NCBI GenBank assembly: GCA_020026225.1
Contig: JAHHQU010000034.1
Coordinates: 1-24,313, forward strand
DNA length: 24,313 nucleotides
Source of the DNA: Phocaeicola sp.
Lineage (GTDB): Bacteria > Bacteroidota > Bacteroidia > Bacteroidales > Bacteroidaceae
Direction: 5' to 3'
Below the pieces are notes generated by a model. The model did no database searches. It had not been told where the DNA came from and saw only the letters and a program-made list of their open reading frames with translations. Below are positions 15,925 to 24,108 of the stretch, one piece after another; within the stretch, counting starts at the first letter, position 1; each line of letters opens with the position of its first letter. The translations under genes were made by a program, and so were the position numbers.

Positions 15925-17217
15925 ATGGAACAGCTGCTGCATTATGTCTGGAAACACAGACTCTTTCCGCTAAAGCCGCTGACAACGACTGACGGACAAA
16001 CAATTGAGGTCATCGACCCGGGACTTGCTAACCCCAATGCCGGACCGGACTTCTTCAACGCTAAAATTAAACTGAATGGTGTGCTTTGGGTAGGAAACGT
16101 CGAAATCCACCTTCATGCATCGGATTGGATACGGCATCACCATAACGAGGACCCTGCTTACGACTCGGTCATCTTACACGTCGCTTCGGATATCGACCAA
16201 TCAATCACTCGAAGCAATGGAGAGCTCATCCCGCAAATGGAGCTGCATTATCCTTCTTATCTGCTGAACCAATATCAGGAACTGATTCGGGCCGACCATT
16301 ATCCGGCGTGCTACAAGGTAATCCCTACCCTGCCCAAACTATTGGTACACAGTTGGTTGAACACACTACAGGCTGAACGCTTCGAACAGAAGACTCAACA
16401 GATTCAAGTACGTCTGGACCGCTGTAACGGGGATTGGGAAGCTGCCTTTTTCATCACTTTAGCCCGTAACTTCGGATTCGGAACAAACAGTGAGGCTTTT
16501 GAATTGTGGGTTCAATCAATTCCTCTGCCGGCAATCAACAAGCACCGTGACGATTTGTTCCAATTGGAAGCTATCTTTTTCGGCATGGCGGGCTTTCTGG
16601 ACAGCAAAGCCTCCGAAGAGGATGAAACGGTCCTCACAGACGAATATACCGCCAAATTGCAGAAAGAATTTGCTTACTTGAAACACAAGTTCGAGTTAAA
16701 ACCTTCTGCCTTTTACCAGTGGAAACTATTGCGCCTGCGACCGGCTAATTTTCCCCATGTACGCATCGCCCAACTGGCACAGCTGTACCACCGGAGCGGA
16801 CGCCTTCTTTCTGAGGTCTTAGATGCCCAGTCCGTTGAATCTGTACGCCTTCTGCTGAAAGCCGAATCCTCAACGTACTGGAATACGCATTATACATTTG
16901 GAGAAATATCGCCATCGCATGTCAAATCGCTCAGCAAATCAAGCATCGACCTGCTGATTATCAATACAGTGGTTCCTTTCCTTTATGCTTACGGAAAACA
17001 TAAAGCCAAACCGCAACTGATGGAGCGTGCTTCCCGTTTTCTCGAAGAACTGAAACCGGAAAACAACTACATTACCCGCATGTGGAAAGCATGTGGTTTG
17101 GAGGCTGTACATGCAGGAGATAGTCAGGCTCTCTTGCAACTGAAAAAGAATTATTGTGACCCGAAAAAGTGTTTGTATTGCCGAATTGGATTTGAGTTTT
17201 TCAAGAAAAAAGAATAA
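15925..17217 (+). CDS. DUF2851 family protein (possible divergent nuclease)
   Basis: The 430-aa cytoplasmic protein belongs to the Bacteroidetes-centred DUF2851 family, whose function I do not know. The conserved block is at residues 1-90: an N-terminal LLHYVWKHRLF, then NPNAGPDFFNA, VGNVEIHLHASDW and YDSVILHV. Within it Pro41-Asp42 is followed 17 residues later by Glu60-Ile-His62, which resembles the PD-(D/E)xK nuclease core with Lys replaced by His. Further His and Asp residues (His64, Asp67, His71-73, Asp76, His85) could bind metal. The C-terminus has a cysteine cluster, CDPKKCLYCRIG, that could bind zinc. It has no signal peptide or membrane helix. It diverges from dapB with an 81-base gap and converges on the dus gene, whose stop is 16 bases away. 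The nuclease idea is inference. Confidence 0.85.
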   Translation: MEQLLHYVWKHRLFPLKPLTTTDGQTIEVIDPGLANPNAGPDFFNAKIKLNGVLWVGNVEIHLHASDWIRHHHNEDPAYDSVILHVASDIDQSITRSNGELIPQMELHYPSYLLNQYQELIRADHYPACYKVIPTLPKLLVHSWLNTLQAERFEQKTQQIQVRLDRCNGDWEAAFFITLARNFGFGTNSEAFELWVQSIPLPAINKHRDDLFQLEAIFFGMAGFLDSKASEEDETVLTDEYTAKLQKEFAYLKHKFELKPSAFYQWKLLRLRPANFPHVRIAQLAQLYHRSGRLLSEVLDAQSVESVRLLLKAESSTYWNTHYTFGEISPSHVKSLSKSSIDLLIINTVVPFLYAYGKHKAKPQLMERASRFLEELKPENNYITRMWKACGLEAVHAGDSQALLQLKKNYCDPKKCLYCRIGFEFFKKKE

Positions 17218-17233
17218 AAACACAAATTGGAAC

Positions 17234-18166
17234 TCACCTCAAGGCAAGTGCTACGGCATCTAAATATTTGTCTAAACGGGTACTTTTGACAATAGCCTTA
17301 CGGGCCTTCTTGTCCATATCCGGTAAAAGGTATTCCCACATGGTTTTCATCTTCTGAAGCAACTGAGCCTCTCCTCCTTCAATGTTTCGAGAATATTGGT
17401 CGAAAATCAATTCATGCATTTCGAATACCTTGTGATAGAGTTTACCCGTTTCCAGCACTTTTCCTGTCTGAACAGCCTGAGCCAGCGAGGGATCGGCTAA
17501 AAGGCCGCGCCCCAACATCACCCCTTTCAGGCGTGGGAACTGCAAAATAAGCTGCAAAATGGAGTCCACCGACCCCAAATCTCCGTTATATACTAACGGA
17601 AGGGTACACTGTTCATAGAAAGCAGAAAAGTTTTCCAAATCGACCGTACCCTTATACTGCTGTTTCCCGATACGAGGATGCAGAGTAACCTGCTGTACAC
17701 ACGACTGGTTCAGCAGGGGAAGAAGAGATTCCCATTCACGGAAATCTTCCCAACCCAGACGCATCTTGACCGAGAACTGCACCTCGGGAAAATGCTCCAT
17801 GACGGCCAAGAGACCGCTTACCTTGTCGGGATATGGAAGAATTCCGGAACCTTTGCATCGCTTGGTCAGCAACGGAAACGGACAGCCCATGTTGACATCC
17901 ATCGTACGATATCCTTCTGCCAGAAGAAAACGTACCAACTGTTCCATCTCTTCGGGTTCAGAAGCAATCAACTGGGGGACCAAGTTAGCGACCTGATTTT
18001 GAGTAGCCGAAACTTCCCTACGGTCCTTATTGCGTACTTCTCCTTTCTCCAATCGCACAAAAGGAGTGTAATAAGCCTCTACACCGCCGAATACCCGACA
18101 GTGAGCATTACGCCAGGCTACTTCCGTAAAGCCTTGCAACGGTGCTGAATATACTTTTGTATCCAT
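17234..18166 (-). CDS. dus: tRNA-dihydrouridine synthase
   Basis: This FMN-dependent enzyme reduces uridine to dihydrouridine in the tRNA D-loop. The product (310 aa from the chosen start) shows VYSAPLQGFTEVAWR at the FMN-binding N-terminus. MDVNMGCPFPLL contains the conserved active-site Cys95. VKMRLGWED, LHPRIGKQQYKG, VYNGDLGS and VMLGRGLLADP complete the TIM-barrel signature. Upstream in-frame ATGs at 18172 and 18208 exist; the family begins right before the SAPLQG-type strand, so 18166 (or 18172) is preferred. The positions modified (DusA, DusB or DusC type) cannot be assigned here. It is divergent from the thioesterase/dprA pair and convergent with DUF2851; no hairpin is seen in the 16-base gap. 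Confidence 0.93.
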   Translation of the reverse strand: MDTKVYSAPLQGFTEVAWRNAHCRVFGGVEAYYTPFVRLEKGEVRNKDRREVSATQNQVANLVPQLIASEPEEMEQLVRFLLAEGYRTMDVNMGCPFPLLTKRCKGSGILPYPDKVSGLLAVMEHFPEVQFSVKMRLGWEDFREWESLLPLLNQSCVQQVTLHPRIGKQQYKGTVDLENFSAFYEQCTLPLVYNGDLGSVDSILQLILQFPRLKGVMLGRGLLADPSLAQAVQTGKVLETGKLYHKVFEMHELIFDQYSRNIEGGEAQLLQKMKTMWEYLLPDMDKKARKAIVKSTRLDKYLDAVALALR

Positions 18167-18219
18167 CTTCATGCCAACAAAAGTAAACAGAAAATCAACA
18201 TTGAGCATATATTTATGTT

Positions 18220-18227
18220 ATATTTGT
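18220..18227 (+). promoter_or_regulatory. -7 element upstream of the thioesterase-dprA pair
   Basis: TATATTTG fits TAnnTTTG exactly and lies 29 bases before the ATG at 18257. The nearest TTG (18202-18204) is only 15 nt upstream, a short spacer, so the -33 element is uncertain. Confidence 0.55.
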
Positions 18228-18256
18228 AGCTAACCATTCAAAATAACTAAACCAGT

Positions 18257-18664
18257 ATGGGAAAATATATTTATGAACTGACCTTGAAAGTACGCGACTA
18301 TGAATGTGATTTACAAGGTATTGTAAACAATGCCAATTACCAGCACTATATAGAGCATACTCGCCACGAGTTTCTTTCTTCTACCGGCATCAGCTTTGCC
18401 AAATTACACGAACAAGGCATTGATCCTGTGGTAGCCCGTCTGAACATGGCTTTTAAAACTCCTTTGAAAAGCGGCGACGAGTTCGTTTCAAAATTGTACC
18501 TCAAAAAAGAAGGAATCAAATACGTTTTTTATCAGGACATCTTCAGAAAAGAGGATATGAAACCGGTACTCAAGTCAAGCGTGGAAACCGTTTGTGTAGT
18601 CAACGGACGTTTGAGCACTTGCCCGCTCTTTGATGAAGTTTTTGCTCCATACTTATCAGAATGA
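18257..18664 (+). CDS. Acyl-CoA thioesterase (4HBT hotdog-fold family)
   Basis: The 135-aa single-domain hotdog protein resembles YbgC/FadM-type acyl-CoA thioesterases, which hydrolyse acyl-CoA to free acid and CoA. The active-site helix is YECDLQGIVNNANYQHYIEH. Asp18 is at the usual catalytic position and NNANY replaces the commoner VYHANY. Length is typical for the family, and no signal peptide is present. Its TGA overlaps the dprA start as ATGA (18661-18664), so translation of the two is probably coupled. Pairing with dprA looks organisational, since I see no functional link. The natural acyl substrate is not predictable from sequence. Confidence 0.9.
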   Translation: MGKYIYELTLKVRDYECDLQGIVNNANYQHYIEHTRHEFLSSTGISFAKLHEQGIDPVVARLNMAFKTPLKSGDEFVSKLYLKKEGIKYVFYQDIFRKEDMKPVLKSSVETVCVVNGRLSTCPLFDEVFAPYLSE

Positions 18665-19770
18665 AAGAAGAACAACTCTATTCTTTAGCGTTGACCCGCA
18701 TTCCTGGGCTTGGATTAATCGGTGCCCACCGCTTGCTGGAGTCGGTAGGTTCTGCTACCAGAATCTTCCAGGAAGCCAAACATCTGGACGAACTGGCACC
18801 TGGTATCTCTCCCAAACTGATGGAAAGCTTGAATTGTCCCGAGGTTTTGCGTCTCTGCGAGGCGGAACTGAAATTTGCCGAAAAAAACCAGATCCGTTGT
18901 CTGACCTTACAGGATGAGGACTACCCTTCGCGCTTGCGAGAATGTGACGATGCTCCTTTGGTGTTATTTTTCCGCGGAAACATCAGCCTCAACCGCCTGC
19001 ATATCATCAACATGGTGGGAACCCGCCATGCTACCGACTACGGAAAAGATATCTGCATCAATTTCTTGAGAGATCTGCATGATATTTTACCGGATGTGGT
19101 GATTGTAAGTGGTTTGGCCTATGGGATTGACATTCATGCCCATCGGGCAGCGTTGGAGTTCGGACTGGATACCGTGGGGGTACTGGCTCATGGACTGGAC
19201 CGCATTTATCCTACAGTACACCGGCATACGGCGGTAGAAATGCTCAATCACGGTGGATTACTGACTGAATTCCCGAGCGGTACCAACCCTGACCGACAGA
19301 ATTTTGTGAAGCGGAATCGAATTGTTGCAGGAATCAGTGATGCAACCATCGTGGTACAGTCGGCTGCCAAAGGAGGCTCTCTGATTACCGCCGACATTGC
19401 GGAAAGCTACCAGCGCGACTGCTTTGCTTTTCCGGGACGCGTAGGTGATGAATTCTCCATCGGCTGCAACAACCTCATCCGAGACAATCGAGCCGTTTTG
19501 CTGCAAAGTGCAGAGGAACTGGTAAAGGCTATGTCGTGGGATACAATCTGCCAGAAGCCGCAAGCTATCCAGCGAGAACTATTTATCGACCTGTCACCCG
19601 AAGAAGAAGTTGTGTACAATTTGCTTAAGAAACAAGAAGAGGGTCTGCAAATCAACAGTTTGGTAGTTAGTGCCAACATCCCTATCAACCGAATGACTGG
19701 GATTCTGTTTGAAATGGAGATGAGAGGAATTATCAGAGGTTTGGCTGGAGGAGTATATCGACTCATTTAA
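18661..19770 (+). CDS. dprA: DNA-processing protein DprA
   Basis: DprA binds incoming single-stranded DNA and loads RecA during natural transformation; it is also kept in species with no known competence. The 369-aa product has an N-terminal helix-hairpin-helix/SAM-like region (about residues 1-65: LTRIPGLGLIGAHRLL). The Rossmann-like core (about 75-290) has VGTRHATDYG, VSGLAYGIDIHAHRAAL, GLDRIYP, NFVKRNRIVAG, QSAAKGGSLITA and the FPGRVGDEFSIGCN loop. A C-terminal winged-helix (DML1-like) domain ends the protein. All core motifs are intact. It starts within the stop of the thioesterase gene (ATGA overlap) and ends 13 bases before a long perfect hairpin. Confidence 0.96.
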   Translation: MKEEQLYSLALTRIPGLGLIGAHRLLESVGSATRIFQEAKHLDELAPGISPKLMESLNCPEVLRLCEAELKFAEKNQIRCLTLQDEDYPSRLRECDDAPLVLFFRGNISLNRLHIINMVGTRHATDYGKDICINFLRDLHDILPDVVIVSGLAYGIDIHAHRAALEFGLDTVGVLAHGLDRIYPTVHRHTAVEMLNHGGLLTEFPSGTNPDRQNFVKRNRIVAGISDATIVVQSAAKGGSLITADIAESYQRDCFAFPGRVGDEFSIGCNNLIRDNRAVLLQSAEELVKAMSWDTICQKPQAIQRELFIDLSPEEEVVYNLLKKQEEGLQINSLVVSANIPINRMTGILFEMEMRGIIRGLAGGVYRLI

Positions 19771-19783
19771 CGTCATACAGTCC

Positions 19784-19846
19784 AATAAGTTCAAAGGGTC
19801 CAGAATCTTTCTACCGATTCTGGACCCTTTGAACTTATTTTATTTC
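19784..19846. terminator. Long perfect-hairpin terminator after dprA
   Basis: A perfect 24-bp inverted repeat (19784-19807 with 19816-19839) has an 8-nt loop, TTTCTACC. The plus-strand side is followed by TTATTTC, and the minus-strand exit has no T run. It therefore best suits dprA, though it may also block read-through from the convergent BSP gene. The stem is longer than the other terminators in the window. Confidence 0.8.
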
Positions 19847-19907
19847 TGCTGATTCTCTGTATGAACGAACCATCATTTCACGTTAAGTAACAATTTATCA
19901 ACCATCT

Positions 19908-20729
19908 CTATTCTTTAAGATCACCTACAGCAATTTGGTATTCTCTCCAAACAGCGGCAATCTCACATTCTTCGCCGAAGATTTTCTTAAAAGCTCCTTC
20001 AAATGACCAAGGAATGACTTCGAGCGCAGTACGATTAAACTTACGTAAGAAATCAGCGTCCTTATGATCGCGTACCCATACCAGGAAATAACCGGTAGTC
20101 CGATAGCCGTCATCGTAATTTCCCCCTTTCGGACGGTCCGCTTCACCATGGAAACCACCGTTAGCTACACGTACGGCATCGGCCATGCCTTCAATAAATG
20201 CCCAAAAGACTTTATTGGTACTATATGTACCGATTCCTTGGGGTTCCAACTGATAAGCATGAGTCAGTTCGTGATACAAGACGCCTCGTGTTTCAAAATC
20301 AACCTTTGCCGAATCCTTCCCTGCAAACGATTTCTCTACATGCCTTGTACTGTAAAAGACTGTAACCTCACCGTTACCGCCTCCCTTGGCTGAGATTCCT
20401 TCTATATCTTCCAAGCTATAGTGTAAGTTGTTTACAGGCACAATACTGTCTTGAGGTCCCCAATATAACGTATTCAGCACAGCACGTGCTTGGGCCGCAA
20501 TATAAGACTGTGGATCGGGAATCAACCGATGATAGATACGGGAGCCCTCACTTTGGGGCGCTTTATCCTCAAATATGATATTTCCCAAGAAATAATCTTT
20601 CCATACTTTATCTACATCGGATACTTCTTTCTGCTGATTCTCAACATCCTTTGTTGTTTGAGTCTGATTAGAAGTACATGCAGTCAGTCCCATACAAAAA
20701 GAAACGACTGCTAAAAAATAGTTTCTCAT
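19908..20729 (-). CDS. BSP-family (basic secretory protein-like) metallopeptidase lipoprotein
   Basis: This is a predicted zinc peptidase of the 'peptidase of plants and bacteria' (basic secretory protein) family. From the chosen start (MRNYFL) it has 273 aa with a lipoprotein signal ending LTAC (Cys18). Two further in-frame ATGs lie 6 and 12 bases upstream and do not change the lipobox. The metal site is HELTH (residues 153-157), preceded by TRGVLY and followed by EGMADAVR, whose Glu180 or Asp184 is the likely third ligand. NGEVTVFYSTRHVE and GYRTTGYFLVWV are also typical of the family. Substrates are unknown, and bacterial members are often co-located with glycan-degrading genes. It follows the GH92 gene by about 30 bases and is probably co-transcribed with it. 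No strong surface-export motif follows the Cys. Confidence 0.85.
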   Translation of the reverse strand: MRNYFLAVVSFCMGLTACTSNQTQTTKDVENQQKEVSDVDKVWKDYFLGNIIFEDKAPQSEGSRIYHRLIPDPQSYIAAQARAVLNTLYWGPQDSIVPVNNLHYSLEDIEGISAKGGGNGEVTVFYSTRHVEKSFAGKDSAKVDFETRGVLYHELTHAYQLEPQGIGTYSTNKVFWAFIEGMADAVRVANGGFHGEADRPKGGNYDDGYRTTGYFLVWVRDHKDADFLRKFNRTALEVIPWSFEGAFKKIFGEECEIAAVWREYQIAVGDLKE

Positions 20730-20759
20730 GCTCATTATCATTCGTAATTCTTAAAATGC

Positions 20760-23084
20760 TTATTCGCCATCGGTTAATGAATAAGGCTTGTCAGCTCGAG
20801 CCAAGCCACGCTTCTTGTTCGGACGGGTACTCATCTGGAACTCCAAGATTCCACCCTTGAGAATATCTTCGTGTGTAATGTACATCTTGGTATATGGCCG
20901 ACCGTTCAACTTCACCGATTTAACGTAACGTCTCTTGTCACTTACCCCTTCCGCCTTAATTTCAAAGGTCTTTCCGTTCGCCAAAGTCAGCTTTACAGAT
21001 GGCAGATAAGGTGCTCCCAATACATATTCATTGGTTCCTGGACAAACAGGATAAAATCCCATAGCGGAAAAGATATACCAAGCCGACATCTGTCCACAGT
21101 CGTCATTTCCACCTAATCCACGAATATGATTCTTGTACATCTTGTTCATCACTTCACGCACCCACAATTGGGTCTTCCAAGGTTCTGATGTCCAAGCATA
21201 CAAATAAGGAATATGGTGGCTCGGTTCGTTTCCATGAACATATCCCCCTATCAAACAATCGGCAGTAATATCTTCATTGTCCTTGTAATACTTCGCTGGA
21301 AGGTCCATCACGAAAAGTTCGTCCAATTTACGTCGATATTCTTTTTCACCACCCATCAACTTCATGACTCCGAACACATCGTGGGGCACGTGAAAAGAGA
21401 AATTCATGGAATTGCCTTCAATGAAGCCCTCCCCATGAGTCTGGCGAATATCAAAATCTTTCTTGAATCGGCCGTCCTTATAACGAGGACGTGCATACCC
21501 TATTTCCTTGTCGTAAATATTCCGGTAGTACAAGGCACGTTTCCTATATTGCTCTGCCACCTCTTTCTTTCCTGCACGCAAGGCTGTCTGATAGATGGTC
21601 CAATCGTCGTACGCATATTCCAAGGTCGTAGAAGCCGCTACACCGCTCGATTCCAGCGGAAGGTAACCATACTTCATGTAATCGCCTAATCCGTCGAAAT
21701 AAGGCACTGTAGAGGTCTTTACCATGGCTTCCAAAGCTTCTTCCTTATCAATATCGGCTCCCTTGGTGATGGCGTCTGCCAAAACAGAAGTTGCATGATA
21801 GCCGCTCATACACCAGTTGTCATTGGCCATGTGGCTCCATACAGGTAATAACCCGTGTACACTTTGCTGCTGATGGCGAATCATAGACATCACCATGTTC
21901 CGAGCCTCAACGGGCTTCATCAGCATCAGCAACGGATGTTCAGCACGGTAGGTATCCCACAAAGAGAAAACGGTATAATTAGTAAAATCATCGGCCTTAT
22001 GAATGTTGTGGTCGAGTCCGCGATAACTTCCGTCCACATCCATGTAAACCGACGGATTAATCATCGTGTGGTAATAAGAAGTGTAGAACATGGCTTTCTG
22101 ATCTTCTGTACCCTCTACTTCGATGGATGCCAACTGGCGGTTCCAACGTTGGGACGCTTCTTTTGCAATCACATCGAAACGCTTAGCAGCTGCCTCAGCT
22201 TGCAGGTTCTTCACGGCACCCTCGGTACTGGTTGCCGACAAAGCTACTTTTACCACCAATTCTGAATTCCTCTTCGTATCAAACTCAAAATAGGAAACCA
22301 ACTTTCTTCCAGCCATTTCTGGAAAATTCCGGTGGATAGGGAATTTCCGCCAGAAGCCTTGATAAAGAGGACGCTGCAAGTCTTGGTATCCGTAATTCTG
22401 GATAGGTTGCGACAAGGAAATGGCAAAATACGTATAATTCGTACGTGCCCACCCGTTGGTGATCCGATAACCTGTCAGCAACGTATCATTTTCCACACGC
22501 AACGAAGCCCATAAGGTCTTTCCGTCATAATTATAGATACCATGGTTCAAATCTAAGATAATACGTCCTTCTGTACCTTCTGAGAACGAATATTTGTGGA
22601 CTCCCACACGTGGAGTGGCGGTAAGCTGTGCCTTGATGCCGTAATCATCGAGCGTCACTTCGTAATATCCCGGTGTAGCTTTCTCCGTTTCGTGTGTGAA
22701 GCGTGAACGATACCCTGCATCAGGCTGGTCGGCAGTTCCCGGATTTAATTTCAAAGGACCGGTAGTAGGCATGATCAGAATGTCACCCAAATCGGAATGA
22801 CCGGTACCGCTCATGTGAGTATGGCTGAATCCTACAATCGTTTTGTCTTGATATTGATAACCGGCACAATAAGCATAGACACCTGGCTGATACGCTCCGT
22901 TGACATTCTGCGGAATCGTATCGGTATCGGGGCTCAGCTGTACCTGACCGAAAGGGACACAAGCCCCCGGGAACGTATGTCCCATCCCATCTGTACCGAT
23001 AATAGGGTTCACCCACTGAATCTGGGCAGAAGAAACCAAGGCCCAAACAGCCAAGAATAAGAAAACGGAAAATCGTAATTTCAT
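20760..23084 (-). CDS. GH92 alpha-mannosidase (exo-acting, Ca-dependent family)
   Basis: GH92 enzymes are calcium-dependent inverting exo-alpha-mannosidases used by gut Bacteroidetes on N-glycans and yeast mannan. The 774-aa product has a cleavable signal peptide (about residues 1-20, ending SSA) and no lipobox, so a periplasmic location is expected. Family blocks appear in order: WVNPIIGTDGMGHTFPGA, GFSHTHMSGTGHSDLGDI, FSLWDTYRAEHPLL, EGNSMNFSFHVPHD, GGYVHGNEPSHHIPYLYAW and GGNDDCGQMSAWYIFSAMG. Asp661-Asp662 in GGNDD are the conserved acidic pair associated with the catalytic base. Length matches single-domain GH92 proteins. Linkage preference (alpha-1,2, -1,3, -1,4 or -1,6) cannot be read from the sequence. 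It is transcribed ahead of the BSP-family peptidase lipoprotein; the promoter is probably at 23178-23185. Confidence 0.95.
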   Translation of the reverse strand: MKLRFSVFLFLAVWALVSSAQIQWVNPIIGTDGMGHTFPGACVPFGQVQLSPDTDTIPQNVNGAYQPGVYAYCAGYQYQDKTIVGFSHTHMSGTGHSDLGDILIMPTTGPLKLNPGTADQPDAGYRSRFTHETEKATPGYYEVTLDDYGIKAQLTATPRVGVHKYSFSEGTEGRIILDLNHGIYNYDGKTLWASLRVENDTLLTGYRITNGWARTNYTYFAISLSQPIQNYGYQDLQRPLYQGFWRKFPIHRNFPEMAGRKLVSYFEFDTKRNSELVVKVALSATSTEGAVKNLQAEAAAKRFDVIAKEASQRWNRQLASIEVEGTEDQKAMFYTSYYHTMINPSVYMDVDGSYRGLDHNIHKADDFTNYTVFSLWDTYRAEHPLLMLMKPVEARNMVMSMIRHQQQSVHGLLPVWSHMANDNWCMSGYHATSVLADAITKGADIDKEEALEAMVKTSTVPYFDGLGDYMKYGYLPLESSGVAASTTLEYAYDDWTIYQTALRAGKKEVAEQYRKRALYYRNIYDKEIGYARPRYKDGRFKKDFDIRQTHGEGFIEGNSMNFSFHVPHDVFGVMKLMGGEKEYRRKLDELFVMDLPAKYYKDNEDITADCLIGGYVHGNEPSHHIPYLYAWTSEPWKTQLWVREVMNKMYKNHIRGLGGNDDCGQMSAWYIFSAMGFYPVCPGTNEYVLGAPYLPSVKLTLANGKTFEIKAEGVSDKRRYVKSVKLNGRPYTKMYITHEDILKGGILEFQMSTRPNKKRGLARADKPYSLTDGE

Positions 23085-23177
23085 AGTATACTCATAATTA
23101 AAAGGTTACAGAAGACCGAACACCAGTTCCAGACCAACAGGACCATCCCTCACGTTCTTCTTCATTCAATCCTACTG

Positions 23178-23185
23178 CAAAGATA
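23178..23185 (-). promoter_or_regulatory. -7 element of the GH92 promoter
   Basis: TATCTTTG on the minus strand matches TAnnTTTG. A TTTTG lies 25 nt upstream (23215-23211), farther than usual, so the -33 element is uncertain. The leader to the ATG would be about 85-90 nt. Confidence 0.5.
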
Positions 23186-23234
23186 AACTATATTCCGATT
23201 CTACACACTCCAAAAGCCACAATCAGCAAGATAT

Positions 23235-23272
23235 AAAAAAAGCCTCCCGAACCGGAAACCGATTCGGGAGGC
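23235..23272 (-). terminator. Terminator of the frdA-frdB transcript
   Basis: The stem pairs GCCTCCCGAA (23242-23251) with TTCGGGAGGC (23263-23272), continued by an inner CGG/CCG after one mismatch. A T7 tract follows on the minus strand (23241-23235). It starts about 44 bases after the iron-sulfur subunit stop and separates it from the GH92 promoter. Confidence 0.9.
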
Positions 23273-23315
23273 ATATAAAAAGTTCAAGTAACTTCTATTG
23301 AGCCGACTAAAAAGA

Positions 23316-24071
23316 TTAGTCTTTCAGTTTAGCTTTGATGAAGTCGCGGTTCAAACGAGCGATGTTGCTGATTGAAACACATTTCGGACATTCAGCTTCG
23401 CAAGCACGAGTGTTAGTACAGTTACCGAAGCCAAGTTCGTCCATCTTAGACAACATAGCTTTTGCACGACGCAAAGCTTCTGGCTTACCCTGAGGCAACA
23501 TGTTCAACTGGCTAACTTTAGCAGAAACGAACAACATAGCAGAACCATTCTTACAAGCAGCTACACAAGCACCGCAACCGATACAAGATGCAGATTCCAT
23601 TGCTTCGTCAGCAATTTCCTTAGAGATAGGAAGTGCATTAGCATCCTGAGGAGCACCTGTACGAACGCTGATGAAACCACCAGCCTGCATGATCTTATCG
23701 TATGCAGTACGGTCAACCATCAAGTCTTTGATAACTGGGAAACCAGCAGAACGCCAAGGTTCAACAGTGATTGTATCGCCATCTTTGAAACGACGCATAT
23801 AAATCTGACAAGTAGTAGCACCTGTTGCAGGTCCATGAGGATGTCCATTGATATACAAAGAACACATACCACAGATACCTTCACGACAGTCATGATCAAA
23901 AACTACAGGTTCTTTACCGTCTGCAATCAACTGTTCGTTCAAGATATCCAACATTTCCAAGAATGAAGTATCTGTTGAGATACCTTTCATCTGGAAAGTA
24001 TCGAAATGACCTTTTTCTTTAGGTCCGTTCTGACGCCAAATTTTCAGCGTAAATGATATATTTTTATCCAT
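23316..24071 (-). CDS. frdB: Fumarate reductase/succinate dehydrogenase iron-sulfur subunit
   Basis: This subunit carries electrons between the quinone-binding membrane subunit and the flavoprotein of complex II. The 251-aa product has all three cluster motifs. The plant-type [2Fe-2S] ligands are in CREGICGMC with a later Cys in GATTCQI. The [4Fe-4S] ligands are in CIGCGACVAAC, and the [3Fe-4S]/[4Fe-4S] ligands in CTNTRACEAECPKC. In Bacteroides this enzyme mainly runs as fumarate reductase in anaerobic succinate formation, so frdB is chosen over sdhB; direction cannot be proved from sequence. It lies 37 bases behind the flavoprotein gene, with no promoter seen between, and ends before a strong terminator. 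It has no membrane segment and sits on the cytoplasmic face. Confidence 0.96.
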   Translation of the reverse strand: MDKNISFTLKIWRQNGPKEKGHFDTFQMKGISTDTSFLEMLDILNEQLIADGKEPVVFDHDCREGICGMCSLYINGHPHGPATGATTCQIYMRRFKDGDTITVEPWRSAGFPVIKDLMVDRTAYDKIMQAGGFISVRTGAPQDANALPISKEIADEAMESASCIGCGACVAACKNGSAMLFVSAKVSQLNMLPQGKPEALRRAKAMLSKMDELGFGNCTNTRACEAECPKCVSISNIARLNRDFIKAKLKD

Positions 24072-24108
24072 CTTACTTCTTTTAACTTTAATTGTTTTAC
24101 TTCACAGA

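Noticed and set aside
15844..15957. N-terminal extension of DapB from the upstream ATG
   Set aside because: The predicted transcription start (about 15859) lies inside it, and the family's dinucleotide-binding motif begins right at the ATG at 15843.
17678..18148. 156-codon plus-strand open frame opposite dus
   Set aside because: It is fully antisense to the conserved Dus core and shows no family motif or promoter.
21213..21689. 158-codon plus-strand open frame opposite the GH92 gene
   Set aside because: It is antisense to conserved GH92 blocks with no domain signature.
23273..23315. Small inverted repeat AAGTT/AACTT after frdB
   Set aside because: It is only 5 bp, AT-rich, and expected by chance. 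The real terminator is the adjacent GC-rich stem with a T7 tract.
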